From Roseibium denhamense (lineage in GTDB: Bacteria; Pseudomonadota; Alphaproteobacteria; Rhizobiales; Stappiaceae), in contig NZ_SMLZ01000113.1 in the NCBI RefSeq assembly GCF_009711415.1, positions 1 through 47,073 on the forward strand: 47,073 nucleotides of DNA, read 5' to 3'. Below the pieces are notes generated by a model. That model was not told where the DNA came from. It saw nothing but the letters and a program-made list of their open reading frames with translations, and did not search any database. Numbering within the stretch: the first letter of the stretch is position 1; every line of letters starts with the position of its first letter. Positions 25,861-34,864 of the stretch are shown in pieces. The translations under genes and the position numbers were made by a program.

Positions 25861-27482
25861 GCCGATTCCATCATCTGGCGCTGGGTCAGCATGGCAGCAC
25901 CGATCAGCTCCTTGGTATAGGCATCCTGCGGCGCCTCAAAGATGGCTTCGACCGGACCGGCCTCGACCACCTGCCCTTTCTTCATGACCATGACCGTATC
26001 GGAAAGGGCACGCACCACGGCAAGGTCATGGCTGATGAACAGGTAGGTCAGGCCGTAGGTCTTCTGCAGATCCCGCAAGAGCTCCACAACCTGCTTCTGA
26101 ATGGTCCGGTCCAGCGCCGATGTCGGCTCATCGAGCACTACAAGTTCGGGCTTCAAGACCATTGTCCGCGCAATGGCGATCCGCTGGCGCTGGCCGCCGG
26201 AGAATTCGTGCGGATAGCGGTTGCGCATGGACGGATCGAGCGAGACTTCCTCTAAAGCCTGGCAAGCCCGGGCGTCACGGTCTTTCGCAGTCAGGGAAGG
26301 TTCATGAACCAGAAGGCCTTCCGAGATGATCTGCCCGACAGTCATGCGCGGGCTCAGCGAACCGAAGGGATCCTGAAAGATCAGCTGCATGTCCTTGCGC
26401 AGGGCACGCATCGCCCCCCGGTCCTTGCCGGAGATCTGCTGGCCCTGAAACACCACCCTGCCGCTTGCCGGCAACAGGTTCAGGACCGCCCGCCCAAGGG
26501 TTGACTTGCCCGAGCCGCTTTCGCCGACAATGCCGAGCGTTTGTCCCTTGCGCAGGGCAAAACTGATGTTGTCGACCGCGCGCAAGATGTGCTTGGGCTG
26601 AAGAAACCCGTTCTCCAGCTCAAACTCCACCTTCACCTTTTGCGCCTCCAGAAGAACCGGTGCGGTGTCCGGAACCGGTGGTTTATGGCCGGTAGGCTCC
26701 GCATCGAGCAACATCCTGGTGTAAGCATGTTCGGGCTGGGTGAAGATCCGCCGGGTTTCGCCTTGTTCGACGACCTCCCCGGTTTTCATGACATAGACCC
26801 GGTCGGCGATCTTGCGCACGATCCCAAGATCGTGGGTGATAAAGATTACCGCCATGCCGAGCCGCTTCTGCAACTCGGCCAGAAGGTCCAGGATCTGCGC
26901 CTGCGTCGTCACATCAAGAGCTGTCGTCGGCTCGTCTGCGATGAGGACATCCGGATCATTGGCAAGCGCCATGGCGATCATCACGCGCTGCCTTTGGCCG
27001 CCGGACATCTCATAGGGAAATGCCTTGATCTTGCGCTCAGGCTCCGGGATGTTCACCAGCTTGAGTAGGTCCAGCGCTTTTGCCTGGGCCTGTTTCCAGG
27101 TCAATCCGCCGTGCTCCACCATCGGTTCGGCCAGCTGCCGGCCGATTGTGTAGAGCGGGTCGAGCGAGGTCATCGGCTCCTGGAAGATCATGGTGATCTT
27201 CTTGCCGCGGATCTGGTTCAGGCGGCGGATGGACAGGCCCAGAATGTTGCCATTTTCATAAACAACCTCGCCTTCGGTCCGCCCGTTTGAGGCAAGAAGC
27301 CCCATGGCTGCCATCATGGTCTGGCTTTTGCCGGATCCGCTTTCGCCAACGATGGCAACGGTCTCGCCCGCATTGACATGAATGTCGACGCCGCGCACCG
27401 CATTCACAGTCCCCGTGTTGGTCTCGAAGTCGACCTTCAGGTTCTTGATGTCGAGGACGCGTCTTGTCTGTTTGTCTGTCAT
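25857..27482 (-). CDS. Peptide ABC transporter, fused dual ATPase (OppDF/YejF-like)
   Basis: A 541-residue protein with two ABC ATPase domains in one chain. The ATG at 27482 follows AAGGAG. Domain 1 has GESGSGKSQ and SGGQRQRVMIA with LIADEPTTALDV. Domain 2 has GESGSGKST, SGGQRQRIAIA and LDEPTSALD. Domain 1 carries Gln after the Walker A Lys-Ser. The fusion corresponds to separate OppD and OppF in E. coli. It is the last gene of the operon and energises uptake of peptides by OppBC. The stop codon lies inside the end of the structured repeat. Confidence 0.94.
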   Translation of the reverse strand: MTDKQTRRVLDIKNLKVDFETNTGTVNAVRGVDIHVNAGETVAIVGESGSGKSQTMMAAMGLLASNGRTEGEVVYENGNILGLSIRRLNQIRGKKITMIFQEPMTSLDPLYTIGRQLAEPMVEHGGLTWKQAQAKALDLLKLVNIPEPERKIKAFPYEMSGGQRQRVMIAMALANDPDVLIADEPTTALDVTTQAQILDLLAELQKRLGMAVIFITHDLGIVRKIADRVYVMKTGEVVEQGETRRIFTQPEHAYTRMLLDAEPTGHKPPVPDTAPVLLEAQKVKVEFELENGFLQPKHILRAVDNISFALRKGQTLGIVGESGSGKSTLGRAVLNLLPASGRVVFQGQQISGKDRGAMRALRKDMQLIFQDPFGSLSPRMTVGQIISEGLLVHEPSLTAKDRDARACQALEEVSLDPSMRNRYPHEFSGGQRQRIAIARTMVLKPELVVLDEPTSALDRTIQKQVVELLRDLQKTYGLTYLFISHDLAVVRALSDTVMVMKKGQVVEAGPVEAIFEAPQDAYTKELIGAAMLTQRQMMESA

Positions 27483-27492
27483 CGTCCTCTCC

Positions 27493-28620
27493 TTACCGGT
27501 CTTTGGGATCCAGGGCATCGCGCAATCCGTCGCCGATGAAGTTCAGCGCAAACAGCGTCGATGTCAGGAAGATGGACGGGAAGATCAGCATCCAGGCAGA
27601 ACCCTGAAGGTTTCTGGCGCCTTCGGAAATCAGAACCCCCCAGCTTGTCATGGGCTCCTGGATCCCAAGTCCGAGGAAAGACAGGAAGCTCTCCAGCAGG
27701 ATCACCTTCGGCACCAGCAGGGTCATGTAAACGACCACGGGTCCAAGCGTGTTCGGGATAATGTGCCGGCGCACGATACCGCCGTCACTCACGCCCATGG
27801 CCTCGGCCGCCTGCACATATTCCTGCCGCTTGATGCTCAGCGTTTGTCCGCGCACGATCCTGGCCATATCAAGCCATTCAACGGCCCCAACCGCAATGAA
27901 CATCAGAACGAAGTTCCGGCCGAAAAACACCACAAGCATGATCACGAAGAAGATGAAGGGCAGCGAGTACAGAATGTCGACGACCCGCATCATGAGCTGG
28001 TCAACCCGCCCGCCAAGATAGCCGGAAGTTGCGCCGTAGATCACGCCGATGCTGATGGCCACCACAGTGGCGAGCAGACCGATGGTCAAGGAGATCCGGC
28101 CGGCGATAAAGGTCCGGGTCATCAGGTCCCGGCCATTGGCGTCCGTGCCGAAGTAAAAATGCAGATAGTTGATGTCGGCCGTCAGTGTCCCGCGCTTGTC
28201 TTCATCTGCGAGATCAGTCAGAGCCGCGTTCTTGAACATGTCGCTGCGGTCGATGTAGCGCACGGAGCGCGGATCGATGGCGCGCCGCGATGTGACCTCC
28301 ACCACCACTTGATCCCCAACACGCTCGTAACTTTCAAGATTGAGGCGGGCCCGTTTGACCAGCGCTTCAAAGGCCGGCTGAACCTGATCGGCTTTCGGAT
28401 AGGCTTCCAGGCTTGCCGGAACCTTCACGTAGTCCCGGTAAACCGTGTCGAAGTTGTGGGGTGACAGGATCGGCCCGAAAACGGACAGGAGCGCAATGGC
28501 CGCAAGCACGATCATGCTCGCAACGGCTGCCTTGTTCGCCAGAAGCCGGTCGCGGGCATCATCCCAGAGCGACCGTCCCCTTTGCGGCGCAGCGACAATA
28601 TCGGGTGTCGTTACAGACAT
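27493..28620 (-). CDS. oppC: Peptide ABC transporter permease with enlarged N-terminal periplasmic region
   Basis: A 375-residue OppC/DppC-type permease. An N-terminal OppC_N segment (RLLANKAAVASMIVLAAIAL) precedes a large hydrophilic stretch (about 60-150), about 70 residues longer than E. coli OppC. The transmembrane domain begins at FIAGRISLTIGLLATVV and has the EAA-like loop QAAEAMGVSDGGIVRRHIIP. Its job is to form the membrane channel with OppB. TGAGGA precedes the ATG. Gaps of about 10 bases separate it from oppB and the ATPase gene, indicating one operon. Confidence 0.93.
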   Translation of the reverse strand: MSVTTPDIVAAPQRGRSLWDDARDRLLANKAAVASMIVLAAIALLSVFGPILSPHNFDTVYRDYVKVPASLEAYPKADQVQPAFEALVKRARLNLESYERVGDQVVVEVTSRRAIDPRSVRYIDRSDMFKNAALTDLADEDKRGTLTADINYLHFYFGTDANGRDLMTRTFIAGRISLTIGLLATVVAISIGVIYGATSGYLGGRVDQLMMRVVDILYSLPFIFFVIMLVVFFGRNFVLMFIAVGAVEWLDMARIVRGQTLSIKRQEYVQAAEAMGVSDGGIVRRHIIPNTLGPVVVYMTLLVPKVILLESFLSFLGLGIQEPMTSWGVLISEGARNLQGSAWMLIFPSIFLTSTLFALNFIGDGLRDALDPKDR

Positions 28621-28631
28621 GGTTCAGGTCC

Positions 28632-29555
28632 TCAGTCGTAGCGCACGCGCGGATCAAGCAGCGCATAAAGCAGATCCACGACCAGGTTGAAGATAATGAC
28701 GAAGCAGGCGACGACGACAACAGTGCCCATCACCAGTGTGTAGTCACGGTTGAGCGCGCCTTGGACGAAGTAACGGCCAATCCCCGGGATCCCGAAAATG
28801 GTCTCAACCACAACGGAGCCCGTAAGCAGCGCAGCGGCGGCCGGGCCCATGTAGGAGACAACGGGAAGAATGGCACCGCGCAGGGCATGCACCACAATGA
28901 CAAGGTAACTGCGCAAGCCATATGCCCGGGCAGTGCGCACATGGTTGGACCGCAGCGCCTCGATCATCGATCCCCGGGTCAGGCGCGCGATCACCGCAAT
29001 CTGCGGCAGCGCCAACGTCACCACAGGCAGGATCTTGTTGACGAAGGCCCCGTCCCCCCAGCCCCCTACGGGAAGCCAGCCAAGCCAGACCCCCAGCAGT
29101 AGCGTTAGCACCGGCGCGACAACAAAGTTCGGAATGGTCACGCCCAAAGTCGCGGCCGCCATGACGGAATAGTCAGCCGGGCCATTCTGACGCAGCGCTG
29201 CGGCCACGCCTAGCATGCCGCCAACCACCAGCGCCAGCGCCAATGCGCTCAAGCCCAGCTGGATGGAGATCGGCAGGCTGGCTGCGAAAAGTTCGTTGAT
29301 CGTGAAATCACGGAAATAGAAGCTCGGCCCGAAATCCAGCTGGGAGATGGACTGCAGGTACAACAGGTACTGCGTCCAGAGCGGCTCATCCAGGTGGTAA
29401 ATCTTGTTGAGGTTTTCCATCACCTTCGCCTCGAGCGGGCGTTCAAGGTCGAACGGACCGCCGGGAGCCACACGGATCAGGAAGAACGAAATCGTCACGA
29501 TCAGGAATATCGTCGGGATTGCACCTAGCAATCGACCGAGCACATAGCGGGTCAT
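28632..29555 (-). CDS. oppB: Peptide ABC transporter permease
   Basis: A 307-residue OppB/DppB-type permease. The ATG at 29555 (MTRYVLGRLLGAIPTIF) follows AGAAGGG. N-terminal landmarks are RVAPGGPFD and DEPLWTQYLLYL, typical of OppB. Six membrane segments are expected, with an EAA-like loop at RTARAYGLRSYLVIVVHALR and C-terminal LLYALLDPRVRYD. It pairs with OppC in the inner membrane. A hairpin-rich 105-bp gap separates it from oppA. Confidence 0.94.
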   Translation of the reverse strand: MTRYVLGRLLGAIPTIFLIVTISFFLIRVAPGGPFDLERPLEAKVMENLNKIYHLDEPLWTQYLLYLQSISQLDFGPSFYFRDFTINELFAASLPISIQLGLSALALALVVGGMLGVAAALRQNGPADYSVMAAATLGVTIPNFVVAPVLTLLLGVWLGWLPVGGWGDGAFVNKILPVVTLALPQIAVIARLTRGSMIEALRSNHVRTARAYGLRSYLVIVVHALRGAILPVVSYMGPAAAALLTGSVVVETIFGIPGIGRYFVQGALNRDYTLVMGTVVVVACFVIIFNLVVDLLYALLDPRVRYD

Positions 29556-29616
29556 CAGCTTGCCCTTCTGATTGAACGGTGGTCTTGAGCCGTCCGGGCC
29601 GCCACCTTGCAAAACC

Positions 29617-29643
29617 GGCAGCGGCGGAAAACCCGCCGCCGCC
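29617..29643 (-). promoter_or_regulatory. Strong stem-loop between oppA and oppB
   Basis: On the minus strand GGCGGCGGCGG pairs with CCGCCGCTGCC around a GTTTT loop, 18 bases after the oppA stop. Such hairpins commonly protect the oppA message and reduce expression of downstream permease genes, matching the need for more binding protein than permease. Confidence 0.6.
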
Positions 29644-29660
29644 AATTTCGATTTTCATGT

Positions 29661-31247
29661 TTACTCGGAGATGCTCATCCAACGGGTCGGGTGAATGTTT
29701 TGAAGGTTGTCTTCAAAGCCACTGACCTTGTCGGAAACGAGGTTCATCGAGCCGTAATACATCAGCGGGATGAACGGCAGATCACGCATGAACAGGGCTT
29801 CGGCCTGTTGCAGGATCTGAGCGCGCTTTTCAAGATCCACGGTCTGAGCCGCTTCGTCCATCAGCGCATCATATTCCGGATTGTTGTAACGGGCGTAGTT
29901 GAAGCCGTCATTGTCGGATTCAACCATGAACAGGAAGTTCTGCGGATCGGAGTAGTCGCCGATCCAGCCCGCACGTGCCACATCAAAGTCACCCCGGTCA
30001 CGCAGATGCGCATAGTGCGTGGCGACATCGGTGTTGAGCATAGAAATCTCGACACCCAGCGGCTTCCACATGTCGGCAATCGCAACAGCCGTGTTCTTGT
30101 GGTTTTCCGATGTGTTGTAGCGGATCTCCAGCTTCAGCGGATTGTCCTGAGAGTAACCGGCCGAATCCAGAAGTTCGATGGCCTTATCTTCGCGGTCGAT
30201 CAAGGACATGTCCTTGTACTCCGCATAAGCCGGCTCACCGTAGTTGCCAATTCCAGGCGGAACGAAGGAATAAGCCGGCACCATGACGCTGCCCCAGATT
30301 TCCTCTGCTAGGAACTCGCGGTCGATCGCCATGGAAAGCGCCCGGCGCACATCCGGGTTGCTCAGGGCTTCATCTTCATGGTTGAGCGCGTAGTAGTAGT
30401 TGCCAAGATATGGCGCCACGCGGAACTGGTCGCCCAGTTCTTCCTTCATGAACGCGACCTGCTCGGTCGGCGCGTCATTGTAGGTATGCAGTTCACCAGC
30501 CTGGAAGCGGCGGAGCGCCGCGCCACGGTCTTCGGTCGGGTAGAAGATGACCGTGTCGATCTGCACATTGGCCGCGTCATGGAAATGCGGGTTCTTCGTC
30601 GCTTTCAACTGAGCGTTCGGCGTGAACTCCGCCAGTGTGAACGGCCCGTTGGTGACGATGTTCTCAGGCTTCACGAAATCGGAGCCATGGGCATCCACCG
30701 TTGCCGGATGCACCGGAAGACCGGTCTGGTGGCCGAGAAGGTCGATAAAGTAAGGGGTCGGCGCTTCCAGCGCGATTTCAAGCGTCCGGTCGTCAATCGC
30801 TTTGACTGCCAGTTCTTCACTGGCCATGTCGCCCGTGTTGACCGCTTCCGCATTTTTGATCGGATAAAGAATGTTTGCGTATTTCGCACCCGTTTCCGGG
30901 TTCATGATCCGGCGGAGAGAATAAACGAAGTCGCCCGCTGTTACGGGATCACCATTGGACCACTTGGCGTTTTCGCGCAAGGTGAAGGTGTAGACGGTTC
31001 CGTCGTCAGAGACGGCCCAGCTTTCTGCAACGCCCGGGATTACCTCACCTTTGGCATTGTAGGAGACCAGACCCTCATAAAGGTCGCGCAGAATGTGCGC
31101 TTCGTAGACGGTGGAGGTCTTGTGCTGATCGAGCGTTTCAGGATCGCCGGTATTGCCGCGATGGTAGACCACCTCGGCCATGGCGGTAAGAGATGTAGCA
31201 GCCATAAGAGCAGCCGCAAGCGCAGTCACGCGCATGGACTTGAACAT
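29661..31247 (-). CDS. oppA: Oligopeptide-binding periplasmic protein
   Basis: A 528-residue SBP_bac_5 protein. The ATG at 31247 follows GGGGAG and begins a signal peptide MFKSMRVTALAAALMAATSL cut after TAMA. The mature part starts EVVYHRGNTGDPETLDQHKT, typical of OppA. Later motifs are RENAKWSNGDPVTAGDFVYS and YNTSENHKNTAVAIADMWK. It captures oligopeptides and hands them to OppBC. A perfect 10-bp inverted repeat lies just upstream of the start. Confidence 0.95.
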   Translation of the reverse strand: MFKSMRVTALAAALMAATSLTAMAEVVYHRGNTGDPETLDQHKTSTVYEAHILRDLYEGLVSYNAKGEVIPGVAESWAVSDDGTVYTFTLRENAKWSNGDPVTAGDFVYSLRRIMNPETGAKYANILYPIKNAEAVNTGDMASEELAVKAIDDRTLEIALEAPTPYFIDLLGHQTGLPVHPATVDAHGSDFVKPENIVTNGPFTLAEFTPNAQLKATKNPHFHDAANVQIDTVIFYPTEDRGAALRRFQAGELHTYNDAPTEQVAFMKEELGDQFRVAPYLGNYYYALNHEDEALSNPDVRRALSMAIDREFLAEEIWGSVMVPAYSFVPPGIGNYGEPAYAEYKDMSLIDREDKAIELLDSAGYSQDNPLKLEIRYNTSENHKNTAVAIADMWKPLGVEISMLNTDVATHYAHLRDRGDFDVARAGWIGDYSDPQNFLFMVESDNDGFNYARYNNPEYDALMDEAAQTVDLEKRAQILQQAEALFMRDLPFIPLMYYGSMNLVSDKVSGFEDNLQNIHPTRWMSISE

Positions 31248-31267
31248 ATCGTTCTCCCCTCTAGGGT

Positions 31268-31299
31268 TATTGGTGTAGTAAAGAAACGATACACCAATA
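31268..31299. promoter_or_regulatory. Perfect 10-bp inverted repeat upstream of oppA
   Basis: TATTGGTGTA (31268-31277) and TACACCAATA (31290-31299) are exact reverse complements with a 12-base spacer. The near end lies 21 bases before the oppA ATG. It could be a regulator site (the inner TGGT/ACCA resembles GntR half-sites) or a leader hairpin. Confidence 0.65.
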
Positions 31300-31467
31300 G
31301 ATTCCATGCTCCGCACGCCCGATCAAGCGCTCCGCAACGGCACGTTCCGACGATTGCCGTAAAAAGGCGATGTTTTTGCGAATTGACCCGAGTGCGCGGA
31401 AAAATTTTCCGTATTTTTACTGAGATTTCAACTTTTCCACGCAGAGAAAAGAAATTATCTTTCGTGA

Positions 31468-31956
31468 TCACCGGCAGAAACGATACTTTCCGCTATAGGC
31501 CAGATACATGCCCGTGTTCGGATTGAACGACTTGAACTTGCGCGAGCAATAGGCAACCCACTGCGGTGTGAACGGCGCAAGACCGGTCTTGGTGTAGGGC
31601 ACGCGCTGGGGCTGGCCGTGATACCGCGGCGGGTTCACGTAAACACGGTAGCGGTACGGATAAACCGGCCCATGATAGCGGGGATAATAGTAACGGCCCG
31701 CGTAAGGACGGTAGGGGCGGCCATAGTAATATCTGGGGCCGTAATAGAAGGATCCGCGGTAGCCGCGTGATCCGACGACGAAGCCAAATCCATTCGTCCC
31801 GATATGAATGCTGTCTGCCTTGGCCGGGCTGCTTGCCGGAAGGCTGACCATGAAAAGTCCGGCGATCACGCTAAGCACAGCCGCCGCTCCGGTCATGCCA
31901 CGCGCCAGAAACCGGATTTGACCCTGAAGTCCGTTCGAATACCGAATGCCGGGCAT
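31468..31956 (-). CDS. BA14K-family-like secreted Tyr/Arg-rich protein
   Basis: A 162-residue protein. The ATG at 31956 follows GAGGAG. An N-terminal membrane or signal segment (about 20-47, cut near SPAKA) leads to a Tyr/Pro/Arg/Gly-rich stretch (about 60-115; YYGPRYYYGRPYRPYAGRYY). The C-terminal domain WVAYCSRKFKSFNPNTGMYL, ending GKYRFCR, has the two-Cys ending of the BA14K family (Brucella lectin-like 14-kDa antigen). It is probably periplasmic or surface-associated. The function in free-living relatives is unknown. Confidence 0.85.
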   Translation of the reverse strand: MPGIRYSNGLQGQIRFLARGMTGAAAVLSVIAGLFMVSLPASSPAKADSIHIGTNGFGFVVGSRGYRGSFYYGPRYYYGRPYRPYAGRYYYPRYHGPVYPYRYRVYVNPPRYHGQPQRVPYTKTGLAPFTPQWVAYCSRKFKSFNPNTGMYLAYSGKYRFCR

Positions 31957-32139
31957 TTGTGATGTCTCCTCAAACAATCACTGCAACAAGCCCCTGTCCA
32001 CACCACCACTATAGCTCAGAAATGAGAGGAAATCTCGGCAGCACCCGGAAATGTGATCCGGTGGCCTCACGCCTGCTTGCGCCCCGGCGCCCGGACCAGT
32101 AAATCTCCGGCCGAATTCCTCATTCATCTGAAAGCACTC

Positions 32140-33948
32140 ATGGCCCCTCCTCCGCTCCTCACACTCCGTGATGTTCATTTGACCTTTGGCGGCACGCCCC
32201 TCCTCACCGGAGCGGAGTTATCCGTTTCCGAGGGCGAGCGGATTTGTCTTGTCGGACGCAATGGTTCGGGCAAGTCGACCCTCTTGAAGATTGCCGCCGG
32301 CATGATCGAAATGGACACCGGCGAGCGCTTCTTTCAGCCGGGACGGACCATCCGCTACTTGCCGCAGGATCCGGATCTGTCGCCTTACGCCTCCGTCCTT
32401 GATTATGTGAATGAAGGTCTGACAGAAGGCGATGATCCTTATCGCGGTGCCTATCTTCTGGAAGTGCTCGGGCTGACCGGCAAGGAAGACCCGAAGGCGC
32501 TGTCCGGCGGGGAAGCCCGGCGGGCCGCCCTGGCACGCACTCTGGCACCAGAACCGGACATCCTGCTTCTGGACGAGCCGACCAACCACCTTGACCTTCC
32601 GGCCATCGAGTGGCTGGAAGACGAGCTGAAAAGCCTGAAATCGGCAATCGTGCTCATCTCGCACGACCGCAGGTTTCTTGAAAATCTGTCCCGGGCAACC
32701 GTCTGGATCGACCGGGGCAAGGCGCGGCGCATGGAGCGCGGTTTCGGGCATTTCGAAAGCTGGCGCGATGAGATCTTCGAGCAGGAAGAAGCCGACCAGC
32801 ACAAGCTCGCGCAGAAGATCAAGCGCGAAGAACACTGGATGACCTATGGCGTAACCGCCCGGCGCAAACGCAACATGCGCCGGGTGCGCGAACTGGCCGA
32901 CTTAAGGAAGCAAAAGCGCGAGCACCGCGGGCCGCAGGGAACGGCAAAGCTTGCCGCCACCGAAACCGACGCCTCCGGCAAGCTGGTGATCGAAGCCAAG
33001 GACATCTCCAAGACCTATGGCGGGCGGGACATCGTCAAGGGCTTTTCCAGCCGCATTCAGCGCGGGGACCGGATCGGGCTTGTGGGGCCGAATGGCGCTG
33101 GCAAAACGACCCTCTTGAAGATGCTGACCGGCGAACTTGTTCCCGACACAGGGTCGACCCGTCTTGGCACCAACCTGGAGATGGTGACCCTCGACCAGAA
33201 GCGGGAAAACCTCGATCTCAACGATACGCTGTCATCGGTCCTGACCGGCGGCAGCGGCGATCTCGTTCATATTGGCGATGAGAGCAAACACGTGATGTCC
33301 TACATGAAGGACTTCCTGTTTGCGCCCGAACAGGCCCGTACTCCCGTTGGCGTTTTGTCCGGCGGCGAGCGGGCCCGCGCCATGCTGGCCCGTGCCCTCG
33401 CCAACCGCTCCAACCTGATGGTGCTCGACGAGCCAACCAACGATCTCGACCTTGAGACCCTCGATCTCCTGCAGGAGCTTCTGGCCGACTATCAGGGCAC
33501 GGCGCTGATCGTCTCCCACGACCGTGATTTCCTGGACAGGGTCGCCACTTCCGTAATCGTGTCGGAAGGAAAGGGCTTCTGGCGGGAATATGCCGGCGGC
33601 TATACCGACATGCTGGCCCAGCGCGGTGAAGGCGTGACCGCCCGCAAGGTGGAAAAATCAGCTCCAAAAAAAGAAAAGGCTTCTGCCTCAACGCTTTCCG
33701 ACGACAAGCCGAAGAAAAAATCCAAACTCAGCTTCACGCAACAGCATCTCTTAAAAACGCTGCCGGAGGACATTGAGAAACTTGAAGCAAAGCTTGAAGC
33801 GCTTCAGGCCGAGATGAACGATCCGCAGCTTTATGCGAAGAACCCTGACAAATTTGCCAAGTTATCCGCGCAAATCACTGATCTGACAACACAAAAAGAC
33901 GCCATGGAAGAACAGTGGCTTGAGCTGGAAATGCTCAATGAGGGATGA
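32140..33948 (+). CDS. ABC-F family ATPase (Uup-like)
   Basis: A 602-residue protein with two ABC domains and no membrane segments. The start at 32140 (MAPPPLLTL) is preferred over the longer open frame; the Shine-Dalgarno sequence is weak. Domain 1 has GRNGSGKST, LSGGEARRAALA and LLDEPTNHLDL. The linker is basic. Domain 2 has GPNGAGKTT, LSGGERARAMLA and LDEPTNDLDL. A Lys-rich coil ends the chain (KLEAKLEALQAEMN). ABC-F proteins act on the ribosome or, for Uup, on DNA/ribosome stability. It is cytosolic. Confidence 0.94.
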   Translation: MAPPPLLTLRDVHLTFGGTPLLTGAELSVSEGERICLVGRNGSGKSTLLKIAAGMIEMDTGERFFQPGRTIRYLPQDPDLSPYASVLDYVNEGLTEGDDPYRGAYLLEVLGLTGKEDPKALSGGEARRAALARTLAPEPDILLLDEPTNHLDLPAIEWLEDELKSLKSAIVLISHDRRFLENLSRATVWIDRGKARRMERGFGHFESWRDEIFEQEEADQHKLAQKIKREEHWMTYGVTARRKRNMRRVRELADLRKQKREHRGPQGTAKLAATETDASGKLVIEAKDISKTYGGRDIVKGFSSRIQRGDRIGLVGPNGAGKTTLLKMLTGELVPDTGSTRLGTNLEMVTLDQKRENLDLNDTLSSVLTGGSGDLVHIGDESKHVMSYMKDFLFAPEQARTPVGVLSGGERARAMLARALANRSNLMVLDEPTNDLDLETLDLLQELLADYQGTALIVSHDRDFLDRVATSVIVSEGKGFWREYAGGYTDMLAQRGEGVTARKVEKSAPKKEKASASTLSDDKPKKKSKLSFTQQHLLKTLPEDIEKLEAKLEALQAEMNDPQLYAKNPDKFAKLSAQITDLTTQKDAMEEQWLELEMLNEG

Positions 33949-34304
33949 GCAGGGGGCTGCCTCCCTCCCGTGTTTCCTCCCTGCCCTGAGCCGCATGCCC
34001 GGCGTTGAGCCGGGGAACCTTGCCCGTGTTCGCTGCTCTGGGCCTCCCAACACCCACCACATGTCATCCCGGCCTTGAGCCGGGACCTACTCTCATGTCC
34101 GCTTGCCGAAGTGTCTTTCGAAACGTTGCATGCTCTGCGAACGAGTGGTTCCCGGATCTCCGCTGCGCTGCGTCCGGGATGACAAACGGGGGAGAGCGGC
34201 GCCACAGGGGCTTGTGACACCAGCAATCCTTCCGACAAACGGCCATCAAAAAACTCCATTAGCGTAAGCCTGTTCTGAAAGCGTACTATTTAAGGGAACA
34301 GACC
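33949..34304. other. Intergenic region with REP-like palindromes
   Basis: These 356 bases hold no gene. The middle is filled with the REP-like palindromes at 33998-34178. The remainder ends in the leader of the cupin gene. Confidence 0.5.
33998..34178. repeat. Cluster of three REP-like palindromes
   Basis: CCCGGCGTTGAGCCGGG (33998-34014), CCCGGCCTTGAGCCGGG (34068-34084), and CCCGGATC...GTCCGGG (34151-34178) are GC palindromes of the same design as 8593-8642. The first two share a CCCGGCNTTGAGCCGGG form. Flanks include TGTCATCC and GGGATGACA on opposite ends of the last two, making an outer inverted repeat. Confidence 0.7.
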
Positions 34305-34841
34305 ATGACGCATAAACCTGTTTTGAATATCCAGGATGTCCTCGCAAAGCCCGAATATTGTGATGAAAATCCGGAACGCGGCAAATTTCAGGCCCGTTTT
34401 GGGTTCATCGGACGGGCGCTTGGCACAGAGAAACTCGGGATTAACATCACCATCGTCCCCGCAGGCAAAGCCGCCTGGCCGCGGCATTTTCATTACATCA
34501 ATGATGAAATGTTCATCGTTCTCGAAGGTACGGGAACGCTCCATTATGGCGACGAAGACCATCCGCTCAAGCCGATGGATATCATCCATATTCAAGCTGG
34601 GACCGGCATTCCGTTCCAGATCGACAATACAGGTGAGACCGAGCTTCGGTATCTAGCGCTCTCAGCACTCGACGAAGCTGATGTCTTTGTGTATCCGGAC
34701 AGCAACAAGATCGGTGTCATGGCAAAGGCCGCCCCTTTCCGGGACTTATCCGAAAGTGGCGACCTGCCCGCTTTCCGGAAGTGGGTCTCAGCCGATATGA
34801 CCGTGGGATACTGGGACGGTGAACCGGATGCCGGGCAGTGA
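34305..34841 (+). CDS. Cupin domain protein
   Basis: A 178-residue single-cupin protein. The first cupin motif is intact: PRHFHYINDEMFIVLEG (H-x-H-x4-E). In the second motif the usual His is not present (AGTGIPFQIDN), so the metal site may be incomplete. Later, YPDSNKIGVMA and KWVSADMTVGYWDGEPD suggest a sugar/metabolite-binding family of unknown role. It is monocistronic and convergent with the GNAT gene. Enzymatic function is not determined. Confidence 0.82.
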   Translation: MTHKPVLNIQDVLAKPEYCDENPERGKFQARFGFIGRALGTEKLGINITIVPAGKAAWPRHFHYINDEMFIVLEGTGTLHYGDEDHPLKPMDIIHIQAGTGIPFQIDNTGETELRYLALSALDEADVFVYPDSNKIGVMAKAAPFRDLSESGDLPAFRKWVSADMTVGYWDGEPDAGQ

Positions 34842-34864
34842 TCTGATCAAGGCCATACTTTTGC

